DNA of 64,000 nucleotides from Epiperipatus broadwayi (GCA_028023455.1 JAQFVV010012416.1:1102767-1166766); one strand, 5' to 3'. Counted from the first letter of the stretch, positions 1 through 10,910 are shown. Notes: generated from the letters alone by a model not told the origin. Made by a program: numbers and translations.

Positions 1-414
1 TATAAAATAATGCCTTTTAATAAACAACAGATTATATTAGAGCAGCATTTTTTTCAAAAGATAAACAAAAGTATAGTAAGTTAGCAAAGAACAGCAATAT
101 ATAATTATACATTTCTGATGATAATAATGATGTGAAAGCTTATTATGTTATTGCAAAATCACAGCAGAAATGAAACTCAGGTTTTGACCTACATTATATT
201 AAGATAGTTGCAAACAAAAATGAACCATTCTCACATTTTTGTTTTATTTTTGTCTAGATAAAACAAAAATATAAATTAAATTTAAAGAACTCTTGTCATT
301 GCACACATTACATTTTGCTATTCTTACCATATTACATGAAAACTTAATAATCATTTTGCAGTATCTTTGAATTTCAGGTATTGAAAATCTGTGCAAATCT
401 AATACCTGTTAACT
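1..414. other. AT-rich intergenic DNA, nothing recognised
   Basis: Low-complexity AT-rich sequence. I see no open frame, tRNA-like motif or repeat-family match here. Confidence 0.5.
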
Positions 415-842
<428 letters not shown>

Positions 843-1009
843 TGTAATGACAATTGATTTCATATGAAAGTGTGAATATTTGATGGCATTATGATCATTA
901 TTTATAAATCTGCATACTATAATATTCACACTTCACTTATCATTTAAAATTGTCAGACAGTTAATGATGGAAGTTATTCCTGAAGCATGTATACTGCAGA
1001 GGGTTTGTC

Positions 1010-1620
1010 AATTAATCATCCCTCACCAATATGCAGATAATCAAAAAATTCAAATTCTGATATCTGGAATCAAAATATCTCAGATTTTCTTATCAAAATC
1101 AATTTAGAAGTTCTATCTACTAATCATTTCTTATCACAAAAATTGATGCATGCTAACTTTAACCCTTTTTGCTCTCTGTCATAAGTCTAAAGAAATAATA
1201 CATCATTTTCTGTGCCAGTGTCCTGCTCTTCTTACCTATAGAAATATCATTGCCAATTATTAAATTGTGTACTACCTCTATTTCTACTCTCATTGATAGC
1301 ACAAAGCAAAGCTTTTTTGCTTGTTAGGATTACTAGTCTCATTATGTTGATTCCTTGGGTTCTAAGATGCCATTTTTGTTTCAACCCTACATCTAGGAAA
1401 TTACAATCACAGATTTATAATAAAATTTTAAAAATTAAAAGTGGAGGTGATGCATTTGCCACTCCTGACCTTGTTAATGCTACATGGAGTTTGGTTACTC
1501 CTCCGACCCCATTATAAGTAGATAATTCTATTTCTTTTCCTCCTCCTTCTCCCCCCACCTTTTTTTTTTTTTTTACTTTTGTATGCCTTTGCTATGTATT
1601 TACAAAATTTATATTTTGTA
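1010..1620 (+). pseudogene. 3' end of a decayed LINE (ORF2 C-terminal zinc-finger region)
   Basis: Translating across stops and frameshifts gives the C-terminal part of a non-LTR ORF2. There is a segment like FLIKINLE, then a Cys-x2-Cys ... His-x4-Cys finger (CSLC ... HHFLCQC) near 1165-1220, then FCFNPTSRKLQ near 1375-1405. The same peptides recur in the opposite orientation at about 62835-63340, so these are two copies of one family. The finger region also resembles the C-terminus of the L1/Tx1-like LINEs at 2662-8831 and 54145-60866, but from a different subfamily. No reverse transcriptase domain remains, so this is a 5'-truncated fossil. Confidence 0.7.
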
Positions 1621-1867
1621 ATTTATGCAGCATTATATTTATTATTTGATGATAAACTTTAAAATATCCAATTGGATTTCAAAGCATCTTTTTCAAGTTT
1701 GTAAAAAAAAAAAAAAAGTCTAATTTTTAAAAAAAAAAAAAAAAACACTTAAATTTTAATTTTAAAAAGTAATTCACTTTGTATTTTTTAAAGTTTCTAA
1801 TTGCAAAATTAAAAAGGAAAAACAAAATATTATTTAATTATGTGTGCATGTGTATTTTTTAAACCAA

Positions 1868-2090
1868 AAGTACTTACGAATTAGTCTGGACACCAAGACT
1901 GATTACGGATAATCTCGAACCCTGCGGTTAGCAGCTATGTTTTTTTATATTATATATTTCAGGGCGTAATTATCTCGCAACTCTAATAAATATGTTTTAC
2001 TTGTTAATATTAAAAATATCAATAATAGATTACAAATTTCTGTTAACTTTAATAAATAGCAATAAGTGTATTATAAATTCCATTCACAGA
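1868..2090 (+). repeat. Left terminal inverted repeat of a Merlin-type transposon
   Basis: The reverse complement of this segment aligns along about 220 bp with 2612-2661 joined to 8844-9027. Shared landmarks are a GTACTTA-like outer end, CACCAAGA, GATTA, AGCTATG-like and GTTAACTTTAATAAA. Identity is high by eye, with scattered substitutions. The pair flanks a Merlin-like transposase fragment, so I read them as the long terminal inverted repeats of that element. A possible target duplication (CCAAAA) lies outside both ends but is not certain. Confidence 0.75.
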
Positions 2091-2187
2091 AATAACACAA
2101 AAGTACAACAATAAATTTTAAATAAAAAAGTAAATGTAGTAATTCAAGCCACAAGGATTTTTAAAAAAATAGACTAACATGGGTTAT

Positions 2188-2593
2188 TCATGTCAATGGC
2201 CTGAACTCCCCAATGGCCTGCAAAATCATCACAAATTTATCTTCTTCCTTGCGCATGTGTCGCCACATAAATTCCAATAAATAGAATTGGAGGTATTGTT
2301 GTGCAATTCCCCGATGCTTCTTATTCCGCCATTTGGCTAGCCTCCATGATCTTTCAATGTTTTGCATCATTTTAACACAGATCCATAAAGTTATATTGAT
2401 GATTGACCTTAAAATGTTCAAAACCAGAATGGCATAAATCATCTGTTTTATAAGTCCTCCAGCAATCTGAATAAATCAGAGATCTATTGACCACATTTTC
2501 TTTAATACCACCCATAAGAATAGCAGCTGTTCTTCATGGGACAGTTATTATAAAGCACTCACCAGTCTCTCTGCACAAGCCACTGAATAACCA
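2188..2593 (-). pseudogene. Merlin-like (ISXO2/IS1595-type DDE) transposase, C-terminal fragment
   Basis: On the minus strand the translation, read through two stops, gives a WLFSGLCRETGECF-like start, then an IYSDCWRTYKT block (the second catalytic Asp region), then HFKVNHQYNFMD. It ends with a block around ERSWRLAKWRNKKHRG, YLLEFMWRHMR and DKFVMILQAIGEF. These are the conserved blocks of ISXO2-like transposases, which in eukaryotes belong to the Merlin superfamily. The N-terminal part and the first catalytic Asp are missing. In-frame stops (near the TVP block and after FMDLC) show it is dead. It lies between the two long inverted repeats. The open part, 2188-2442, covers only the last 84 codons. 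Confidence 0.8.
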
Positions 2594-2611
2594 TTACTGT
2601 AGAAGTAAATT

Positions 2612-2661
2612 ACATGTTGTGAATGAAATTTACAATACATTTATTGTTATTTATTAAAGTT
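2612..2661. repeat. Inner part of the right Merlin inverted repeat, cut off by LINE insertion
   Basis: This 50 bp pairs with the inner end of the left repeat (about 2040-2090), with shared TGTGAATG, AATTTA, AATACA and ATTTATTAAAGTT. The repeat stops at 2661, where the LINE begins, and resumes at 8844. The 12 bp at 2650-2661 (TTTATTAAAGTT) is repeated at 8832-8843. Confidence 0.8.
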
Positions 2662-2935
2662 CATTTCAATAAAAATTTTATTAACAATAAATAGTGATTA
2701 CATAAATAAAGGATAAATAAATGAATAAATTGTACAATAATATGATTATATAATGTTCTATATGTCATCTGGCTAGATTTTGTTATGAGAGTACAATTGT
2801 TATACTCTTATGTGATTAGGTATAGTGAAGAGATTCTAAGAACTTGTTTAATGGTATTAGCATTTTTAATATAGACATGAATATTTTCTTTTATAAATGA
2901 CTATTCTATAATGCTGGGTAGGTGGGAGTTGATAA

Positions 2936-5900
2936 TCAGGAAAAGGAAAGTGCAGTTAAAGACCAGGTGTCAGCAAAGACTTTACTGGAGGCAAGGAGCT
3001 GGTCACGTTTCTTGATTTTTTTGAGCGTTTGATAAAACAATGGTATGATTTGTGGGGGGGGGGGGTAATTCCATGAGACTTTTGCATCTCACTATCCATA
3101 TGGAATAAAGGACAAAGGTAGAAAGCCTTATTATTGAAAAAAAACCATTATGAATGGCATTTTCAAGTGAGAAAATCATATCAGGTCTTATGTTGGAATT
3201 GATTATAATTATATCTTTCAGTGTTTTAAGTCTTGGGCACCGGTGTATAATATGGTCTATGGTTTCATCTTCACGAGCACACAGACCACATATAGGGTCA
3301 ATGCTGGTAAAACCTCTTTGGTGATAAAGAAACCAATTCGTGGGTAGTGCATTAAGATTTATTTTAATGATGAAGTCAAGGAATTTGGGTTCCAGACTCC
3401 ATCTTTTGAAGTGTGTAATGAGTCTTTGATTGGTTACCTTTAGGCTGGTTTTAATGGGTTGTTGATTATAGTTGATTATATTGTATGCTTCCCATAAGGT
3501 GATTTTTTGGTTAAGGTTAAAGGGTATTATCAGGTTATAAAGTTGTAGTTGTTGTATTAGGGATGCTATCCATGAACTGGAAGAGGGTGGAGGATGATCT
3601 GTCGGTGTAATTTTTTTAATAATGTTAGAGTATCTGCAGGAGAGGATCAGATTATGTAGAGTGTTGTGGGTTTTCTGTAAAATGATTGCTTGTATTGAGT
3701 GGAATGACAGTCTATTGAACCTGTGTGGTCGTTGGATACCTCACAAGCTAATAGCAACTGTCCTTCCTCTCCAGAGAAGTTTGGTGCATAATCGGTTAAT
3801 TTTATTTTGAAACTGTTTAGACATTTTAACGAATGGAAGATAATATGAGATTTTTGGCATTATGATCATGTTGAGGAGGCCAACCTTTCCATATAATGAA
3901 AGGTATACTCTAGAGAGTGAAGTGGTGATGGCTTCAGTTGAATGGAGGATTGCATCTTGACTCTCTCTTGCCATTGCAGTTGGAGTTTTGTAGATTGGAA
4001 AACCTAGGTATCTTTGGGGTTTTGCAGAAAAGGGAAAGTTAATTTGTTTACCAGACATTATCTTCCAGATGGAAGATTTGTTAAAATTTATTTGTAGGCC
4101 AAGTTTCGCTGTATTTCTGTTTAATATGTTCATGAGATGAGGAAGGTATTTAATGGTGGGAAGCACAACCATGATGTCATCTATATATGCAAATACATTG
4201 AAGTTTTTATTGAGAGAGGGAAGGAAAATTCCAGGGAGGTTTTTTTCTATATCCATCAGAAGAGGGTTGATGTATGCTGTGAAGAAAAGGGCACTGGGCA
4301 GGGATCCTTGAGGGATCGACTTGTATGGCTTGAAGCCTGGTGTGATCTTGCCATCAAGAGAGAGAAAAATCTCTCTGTTGTTGAGCAGATTCCTGACCAT
4401 CTGTACAATCCCAGCTGGAATATCGCATTCCAACAGAATATCCAGAAGGATGTTTATCTGGACTGAATCAAATTCTCCCACAACATCCAGCTGGACAGCA
4501 ATAGGTTTTGATTTATGATGTCCTCTGATGTAATTGAACAGTGCAGTCACATTGGACATAGCATGCGAGGTTGATGATCCCTTTTTTCCGTATTGGTTTG
4601 ATGAGATATGGCTAAGAATTTGAGTTTGTATTTGATCTTTAATGACTGACTCAATTATCTTCATAAGCAATGGAGTCATGGAAATTGGCCGGATACTGTT
4701 AATGTCGTTTAGTGGGTTTGCTTTTTTAATAAAAGGCACGAGTGCCACTGGGTAAAGATCTGTTATGTTTCTGTTGCCGGAGGCTAGGTGATCAATCATT
4801 TTTTTAATAATTGGCACAGTGAATTGACTTGGATTTCCATGATGCCATGTTCACCGGGGTCACCAGCATCCAACCAGCTGTTTATAGGAGGAACTCCATT
4901 TTTTTGCATTAATTGGCAGAATTGTTTGCTGATGTGCTGCATCATTGGAAAGCCAATAAGATTGGTTCCATTAGTATTAATGGATAAGGGAGTGATTTGT
5001 TTTTTATTGTATCCCAGTGCCCATCTGAGATAGTCTCTCATCCAGCAGTGTTGTTGTGCTAAGAAACATTTGGCTCTTCTGATAAATATATATTCTGCAA
5101 GGGACTTTTGCTTGATTTTGTAGAGATTTTTAAGGAAGATAATTTTTTCTGTATTTGTGAAATTTTGCTGTGATGCTTGAAGTTGTATATTAATGTCTGT
5201 TACGTCATTTAGAAGGCCATTAGGTCCTTTGATTTTCCTGGTGTGGTGATTTAATATGGACTGAAGTATTCCAATGAAGGAAAACCAGCCCTCCTCAGCA
5301 GGCAGGGAAAGGATGTTTATTTTCTGGAAAAGGATGTATGCCTCAGACACTATCGCTTCGGTCATATTTGATTGGGTGATCATGTGCATGGTTTTACCAG
5401 GTCCATCAATAGGTGTAGGGATTGCAATAGGTGTAAGTTGTAAGATTAGAGCCATATGATCAGAGAAAGCAACAGGGGCCAAGGCTGCATCAAGGTTGAA
5501 ATGGAGGTCTGGGGTGTAAAAGCCAAATCAATCAGGGACTTTTTTAGTTTTAGTATAGAAAGAGTAGGCTTCAGGAGGGAAGAAACCCTCTCCACACATT
5601 AATCTGCGATTTATTAGATGCAAAAATCTCTTGTTGAAGTCATTGTATGTAGTGTTAAAGTCTCCCAGAAGATTAGTAGGAGAGGCTCTGTTAGCATTGA
5701 TGGCATTTAGGATATGGATTATTTTTAGATATTGAGAGGTGTCTTTGGCTGTATATATATATATATATATATATAAGCTATGATGATCGAATAACCCCAA
5801 TAGTCTATTTCTATGACAATAATATTGGCATCTAGGAATAGAATGCTAAAACTGTTTGGTGGTGTTGACTTGCTGAGAAGAATACCGACTCCACTTGAAG

Positions 5901-6100
5901 CAGAATGGCCTTTGGAAAATCTAGTAAATCCGAGAGCTGAGAGAAGAGATAATATTTTTATGATCAGTCTTATGGTGATATTTAGTTTCACCCATAAGAA
6001 GTATATGAGGGGAGCAGAGCGAGAGCCAGTTTTTAATAGCTAGAACTCTATTAATTGAGTTGATGCCATGAATATTAATGCCAGCAATTTTGCAGAACAT
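2936..6100 (-). pseudogene. LINE ORF2 (endonuclease-reverse transcriptase), inactivated
   Basis: ORF2 would nick target DNA and copy the element's RNA. It starts at the ATG at 6100 (MFCKIAGIN, matching MNYKIAGIN in the plus-strand copy). Endonuclease motifs are visible: MGETK near 5990, LGDFNTTY near 5660 and FSDHMALI near 5455. The reverse transcriptase runs over about 3741-4817, with the first catalytic region QLDVVGEFDSV (usual A of AFD replaced by E), PQGSLPSALFF and the active-site box AYIDD near 4180. The C-terminal finger CGLC ... HIIHRC lies near 3240-3300, and the frame ends at 2936. Breaks: a frameshift near 5950, a TA-repeat frameshift near 5765, an in-frame stop at 5528-5530, a frameshift near 4800, and several stops or shifts in 3480-3740. 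Confidence 0.85.
5752..5775. repeat. (TA)n tract inside the ORF2 endonuclease
   Basis: A run of about 12 TA units sits where the plus-strand copy encodes the short peptide AYIYT. It changes the reading frame between the upstream and downstream endonuclease blocks. Confidence 0.9.
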
Positions 6101-6188
6101 GATAGATTAATCCAAACCGTCCTCAGCAAGGTGTACCAAGTCAATGTGGGGCATCTCCATGTTAATGAGTTCTGATCTTGTTTGGAAA

Positions 6189-8747
6189 TCAGAGTCTTGT
6201 GATTGAATTTGTGGATGGATTGGTGATATATTTGTTGTTTGAGAAAATGCATCCATGAAGTCTGTTGTCTGATGAAGTAGTGTAATCTGTCTGAGATTCG
6301 TCAGATGGATCAATGGTATCGATGGTTATAGGATCCATGGTTTTCCTCTTTTTTTCTATGGATTTGTGAAGCTTTGTGCTGGATATATCTGAGATTTGTT
6401 TGCTAGCGGGTAGTGGTGAATAATGTATTGGATGGGAGCTGTCATCATCAGAGCTTGATTTATCTGAGCAAATTGCTTTTCTTTTAATTTTTTTATTTGT
6501 ATTTTGGGTATTTGTTGTGTTGGTTTTTTGGGGGTTTTTAAGTTTAGTAGTGTTGTTTTCTTTTTCCTGTTCTTTTGATGAAAGTGTTTTTTTATTGTTA
6601 TAAGAATTTGGTTTAAATTTTAGACCTGAGTCATTTTTGGTTTGCTGTAACTGTTGTGAAACATTAATTATGCTGACTTTCGGGTTGAGTGTTTGATAAG
6701 TATTTTCATCTGGATGGTTGATTACTGCAGGTGTTGAAGAATTGAGGACAGTTTGTGGATCACTTTGTTTAGGTTTGTTAGACTTAGCTGGCCCGAATGA
6801 TGATGCATCATTGGTTTTAAGCTGGGTGGGAGTCGTTATAGATGAATTGTTTTGAAATTTTTTAAGTGTATTTTCTTCATCGCCTGGGTTTTCCTTGATC
6901 TCGTTAGATGGTTTGGTCATATTGTCTTCTTTTGTAGAAAGAGTTTGGCCTAGCATTGTTTCTCGGGGATTAGTACAATATATATCTAATGAATGATCTT
7001 GAGTATTATTGGTTTGAGAGATTGATTTAGTAGCAGTATATGTTATTGCTTGGTTCTCTGATTCACTACTATTAGTGTAGAGGTTGGTGTTTGTTCTTTC
7101 TTGAAGATTTTCATTTTGAAAGATAGGTTTGGATGTGAGAGGGTTTGTTGGAGGATTTATTTGAATCAGATTGTCTGGGTTTGTGAGGTTGCTGTTTGAA
7201 TTAGTCCCATGTGGTGATTGTCTATTTAAGGATGTGATAGCCATATTAATAGGTCTACCAGGGCATCTGTGAACTTTATTCTTTTTAATACCACAGTGTA
7301 TGCATATTCTTGCTGCACAATCTTTAATAAGGTGTGTTCTTTGAAGGCAGAAAAACTGTGGCTGTACTCCCCTGAAGGTCAAAACCATAGGAGAGCCTCT
7401 TGCAGTAATAATGGTGGTTATATCAGTGGGTATAATGTTTTTCTTTAAAGTAACTGTGAAGATAACTGTATTGGACAGGATTTGATCTTCGAAGTGAGGG
7501 TTTAATAGGTGTTTAAATTTGCTAACTGAACCATAATTAATAAGGATGTCTTGTAGTTTTTGTTCTTTCAAGTGGGCAAGGCAGTTTTGAATTCTGTCAG
7601 ATAGTGTAACTGGATGGTTCATATCTATGGAGCAAAGTATATAATTTTCCAAAGATCGGTAGTTATTTTTAAAGTTCATATGGTCCGCCCACATTTTAAA
7701 CTCAACGATAACATAGCGGTCATTGGGATGATTAAGGATCATGTGAATGCCTCTGCCTAATTCATTTTGATTGATTAGACTGTATAATTGTTCTAGAGGG
7801 AACTTATATAATGCACATTGTTGATTTGTTATGGCTAAGATTAACGACTTATCGCTGTAGTAGTTTGTAAACGATTTATACAGAGTGTTGGGAATCGTTT
7901 TGTTGAACTCGTTATTTATTTTTAGGAACATGTCATCATTAAGATCGTTTATATTAAATGAGGCATTTTCCACAGTGCTTGATTCTTGTTCTGTGTCTAA
8001 TTCTGAGATATTCAAATATAGTTTATTGAAATTATTGGCCTTAATATTTTCGGAGATGCTCTCAGAATTTTTAGACCTTACGATATTTGCATACGTAGTG
8101 GAATTTTTCAATATTGGAATTGAGGAAATTGGTTTAGATTGCAAGTTGGCTGATGTAGCAATGGATTGTTCTGTGCTATAATCTTTGTTTGTTTTGGAAT
8201 GAGGTTTATTAGTTTTAAAATTTATTTCTTCTTTTTGATTTTTAAATTTACTGTTGACAAACTGTAATGTGACAGTGCTGGTTTTGTTGACCTCTGGTGG
8301 AAAAGTTTTAACTTTAAAAAATTCACCGAAATCATCTTGTTGAAAATTTTGTCTATTATTTTCAGATATGGTTTTCGGGGTATTATTGGGCAAAGAAAAT
8401 TGCTCATTAGAGTCTTCTGAGGGAGCGTAAAGTCTTCGGAGAGGAGATGATTGGTTTTTGCTTGTATTGTTAAGGATTTCAATAGTTTCGCTTGATGAGA
8501 TATTTATGCTATTGTTTATATTAGGGGTAAGTTGAATATTTTCTAAACTTTTGTTTATATTTGCGATGGTGTTTTCATTTGATTTATTGGTTTGTGGGTT
8601 TTTATTTGTAGTAGAAGTTAGTTTAGTTGCATTTAGATTAGATCTAAGGCTATAATATTTACGACCGATGGCTGCATTGCTAGATTGAATGCTGAGATCG
8701 GGATTAACATTAATTTGAGAGTTATCGATTATATTATCACTTTCCAT
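6189..8747 (-). CDS. LINE ORF1 protein (Gag-like, nucleic-acid binding), intact 852-codon frame
   Basis: ORF1 proteins of non-LTR elements coat the element's RNA to form the retrotransposition particle. The start is the ATG at 8747, which matches the start context of the plus-strand copy at 54200 (both encode ME-DN-IDN). Residues 1-250 are polar and low in complexity, rich in Asn, Ser and Thr. A compact domain spans about 270-450 (MLYK-like, KFPLEQLYSL, HPNDRYVIVEFKMWAD, YGSVSKFKHL) and resembles the RRM-like part of L1/Tx1 ORF1s. A Cys/His region follows (FCLQRTHLIKDC, then CIHCGIKKNKVHRC). The first knuckle lacks its usual leading Cys and the second has non-standard spacing. The tail after residue 500 is again Asn/Ser/Lys-rich, with an acidic-serine patch and a KKRK basic motif. 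The frame is fully open, unlike ORF2 of the same element. Confidence 0.85.
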   Translation of the reverse strand: MESDNIIDNSQINVNPDLSIQSSNAAIGRKYYSLRSNLNATKLTSTTNKNPQTNKSNENTIANINKSLENIQLTPNINNSINISSSETIEILNNTSKNQSSPLRRLYAPSEDSNEQFSLPNNTPKTISENNRQNFQQDDFGEFFKVKTFPPEVNKTSTVTLQFVNSKFKNQKEEINFKTNKPHSKTNKDYSTEQSIATSANLQSKPISSIPILKNSTTYANIVRSKNSESISENIKANNFNKLYLNISELDTEQESSTVENASFNINDLNDDMFLKINNEFNKTIPNTLYKSFTNYYSDKSLILAITNQQCALYKFPLEQLYSLINQNELGRGIHMILNHPNDRYVIVEFKMWADHMNFKNNYRSLENYILCSIDMNHPVTLSDRIQNCLAHLKEQKLQDILINYGSVSKFKHLLNPHFEDQILSNTVIFTVTLKKNIIPTDITTIITARGSPMVLTFRGVQPQFFCLQRTHLIKDCAARICIHCGIKKNKVHRCPGRPINMAITSLNRQSPHGTNSNSNLTNPDNLIQINPPTNPLTSKPIFQNENLQERTNTNLYTNSSESENQAITYTATKSISQTNNTQDHSLDIYCTNPRETMLGQTLSTKEDNMTKPSNEIKENPGDEENTLKKFQNNSSITTPTQLKTNDASSFGPAKSNKPKQSDPQTVLNSSTPAVINHPDENTYQTLNPKVSIINVSQQLQQTKNDSGLKFKPNSYNNKKTLSSKEQEKENNTTKLKNPQKTNTTNTQNTNKKIKRKAICSDKSSSDDDSSHPIHYSPLPASKQISDISSTKLHKSIEKKRKTMDPITIDTIDPSDESQTDYTTSSDNRLHGCIFSNNKYITNPSTNSITRL

Positions 8748-8843
8748 AATATATAATGTTTAAAACCGATTTACCTTGAATAAAAGACGTAAAGGTAAGA
8801 GGACAATCATCCCTGTCTTCTTGAAACTATTTTTATTAAAGTT

Positions 8844-9027
8844 AACAGGAATTTATAATCAATTTATTGATATATTTTAATATTAAAAAATAAAATATAT
8901 TCATTACCCTTACACGATAACTATGCTTCTGAAAATGTATAATAATAAAAAACATAGTTGCCAACCACAGTGCCCAGACTTATCCATAATCAATCTTGGT
9001 GACTGGACTAATCTTTAAGTACCAAAA
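8844..9027 (-). repeat. Outer part of the right Merlin inverted repeat
   Basis: This continues the match to the left repeat (1868-2050, opposite strand) directly after the LINE's right-hand target duplication. Landmarks are GTTAACAG, CATAGTTGCCAACC, CTTGGTGA and TTAAGTAC. Between 9031 and 9225 I see only AT-rich sequence. Confidence 0.75.
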
Positions 9028-9227
9028 AACAATGGATGAGGTGTAATCTAATCTTGTATGGTTTTAAGTCATAATTTGTTGAGTTTATTATTTTCACACA
9101 AAACTCTTTTATGCTTATTTACTCAATATGTTCATTTATTTAAGTTTTTAAAAACCTATATGAGCAAATAGATCAATTTGTGTTAATGTCTACCATGAAT
9201 TGGCAATAATGAATTAATCTGAATATT

Positions 9228-9482
9228 AGTCATCATCATCATCATCAACCATTATCAGTCCACTGCAGGATGAAGGTCTCTCCAAGTTTAATCTATCTTT
9301 TCTGATCTTTAGCTTCTCTTATCCACATCACCCCTGCACACGTTCTTATTTCATCTATCATCTCACATGTGGTTTCTTTCTGGGTCTTTTACAATCTCTT
9401 GGAATCCCATTTAAAATTTTAATTGTCCATCTATTATCATCTCTTCTAGCAATATATCCAGCTCAACTCCACTTCAATCTTT
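9228..9482 (-). pseudogene. RTE-like LINE 3' end with (GAT)n tail
   Basis: Read on the minus strand, a decayed C-terminus contains WAGYIARRDDNRWTIKILN, then IPRDCKRPRKKP, followed by a TTCATCCTGCAGTGGACTGA-type end and a GAT trinucleotide tail (CATCATCAT on the plus strand at 9229-9246). This is the typical last part of RTE-type endonuclease-reverse transcriptases in invertebrates. Related ends occur at 37305-37580, 47158-47535 and 48170-48400. Several stops interrupt the frame. Confidence 0.75.
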
Positions 9483-9789
9483 TAATTATTTTATAATACA
9501 TTTCTTACCAACAAATATTACAAAACAAACATATATATATAACTAAACAAACACAAACCTATTCCCTTCCAACAACACTCATGCAACTAACTATATATAT
9601 ATAATAAAAATCAGAGGTGGTAATTAATTTTAATTGTATTTATTTATAATTGAGAATAAAATGTTTTTTTTATCATAAAAAAGGGCTAAACTATTATCAG
9701 TTAATATGATTTATCATATTTTTATAACAAGTGTGCTTGAATAAAAATAGCATTTTATAATCAATCAATAGTATTTTGTCCCATGGACA

Positions 9790-10111
9790 GGTCCATACAT
9801 CATCAATTCATCCATTTCCTTACTCTATTTTCTTCATTGCCCAGCTTTTCAATTCCACATAACTCTTTCCATCTCATATCATGCAACAATGTCAATCTTT
9901 CCCATCCTTTCTCCTTGCTTCTACTCACCATTTTCTCCAAAACAACTTTCATTAAACTATACTTTCTTCTTACTATATGCCCAATCCAGATTCTCTTTCT
10001 AATTTTCTCAATCAATCTTCTTCTTTCATTCATTTTTTTCAAAACATCATTTGTTATTTCATTCATCCAACTGATTTTTTCATTCTTTTCCACGTCCACA
10101 TTTAAAAACAT
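9790..10111 (-). pseudogene. Non-LTR retrotransposon ORF2 C-terminal fragment (second family)
   Basis: A 102-codon minus-strand frame (9803-10111) contains ISWMNEITNDVLKKMNE, RRRLIEKIRKR, WIGHIVRR and SLMKVVLEKM. This is a C-terminal pattern seen after the reverse transcriptase in several arthropod LINE ORF2s (RVTNEEVL ... KNWIGHIVR ... LLKTVIEG). No catalytic part is left. It is a different family from the neighbour at 9228-9482. Assignment rests on motif memory only. Confidence 0.6.
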
Positions 10112-10910
10112 TCAATGTGTTCCTAATATTATTACTCATAAAGCCATTAAAAAATAATAATGTAAAAATTAAATAAAAGATGCATTGTTTGGAAGTTCAT
10201 GAAAAAATAAAACACTGAAGAATATGGAGATGGAAATCTATGGATCTTGGTTTTCAAGCTCAGCTATTCTACTATTGTACCAAACTATATAAGACAAAAT
10301 TTAGTACAAAATATATGATTCTCTTTTTAAACATTTCACTTTGTATTATTTATGAAACTAAAAAACGGAAGATATAATGTAATTAATGTGTGGCCACTTC
10401 TTATTCTAAATAACTAGAAAGGACAAAACATATACTAATGAGATTTTTTTAATACAGGTAGATTACTGTTAATCTGAATATCTAATTTAAAAATCTGTTA
10501 TTCAAACAAAATTTCAAAGATGACTTTTTAATCTTTCACAATAAAGTAAATTAGTTTGCGCACACATTTAAAAACAAAATTAAGAAAGAAAAATCATTCC
10601 ACCTATAAATTAATAAGCCTAAGTGCAGTGAGATGTCTATTTTTCCTAACTTAGCCAAGTTTGAATTTACAATGAAAAGGTAAAAAATTTATTCTTGAAA
10701 TATGACAAATGCTCAGATTCTAAGAAGCTCTGGAAGCAGGGATTTTAGATTAATAGTGTTTTACTTGCATTCCCAAAAATAAAAGAACTTACATAACTTA
10801 TCAAAAACCTTCTACTAAACCTAAATTTATCCAGATGATATTTAATTATAACAATATACAATCATAATAATATAACCTAAAATATAATTATTTACAATTA
10901 TTTATAATTA
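10112..10910. other. AT-rich DNA with a possible tRNA-like scrap
   Basis: Mostly unstructured AT-rich sequence. Near 10225-10285 a stretch (GGTTTTCAAGCTCAGC) resembles a second scrap at 13388-13420 (GGATCAAACTCAGCTCTACC). Both could be worn SINE remnants with a B-box on the minus strand, but this is weak. Confidence 0.3.

Larger units (their letters stand above)
2662..8831 (-). mobile_element. L1/Tx1-like non-LTR retrotransposon, near full length, minus strand
   Basis: A 6.2-kb element with a short 5' leader (8748-8831), ORF1 (6189-8747), a broken ORF2 (2936-6100) and a 3' untranslated region of about 270 bp. Both ends are fixed by a 12-bp duplication, TTTATTAAAGTT, at 2650-2661 and 8832-8843. 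The left Merlin repeat supplies the uninterrupted empty site. ORF1 has a CCHC-type region. ORF2 has an apurinic-type endonuclease, a reverse transcriptase and a C-terminal Cys/His finger. I see no RNase H domain. The second copy at 54145-60866 has the same order. The clade (L1/Tx1 side) is inferred from the ORF1 layout and the terminal finger and needs a phylogeny. Confidence 0.85.

Noticed and set aside
114-140. CTGATGATAATAATGATGTGAAAG as another hammerhead core
   Set aside because: There is no GAAAC and cleavage-triplet arrangement and the flanks do not pair to form stem I.
4137-4518. Plus-strand frames antisense to the reverse transcriptase (also 4788-5033 and 5274-5459)
   Set aside because: They lie opposite the ORF2 coding frames of the minus-strand LINE and show no independent motif.
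7885-8181. 98-codon plus-strand frame within ORF1
   Set aside because: It is a shadow of ORF1 on the opposite strand, with no known domain.
9235-9246. Short CRISPR-like or satellite array at the CAT repeats
   Set aside because: It is only the GAT tail of an RTE-like LINE on the minus strand, with no spacers.
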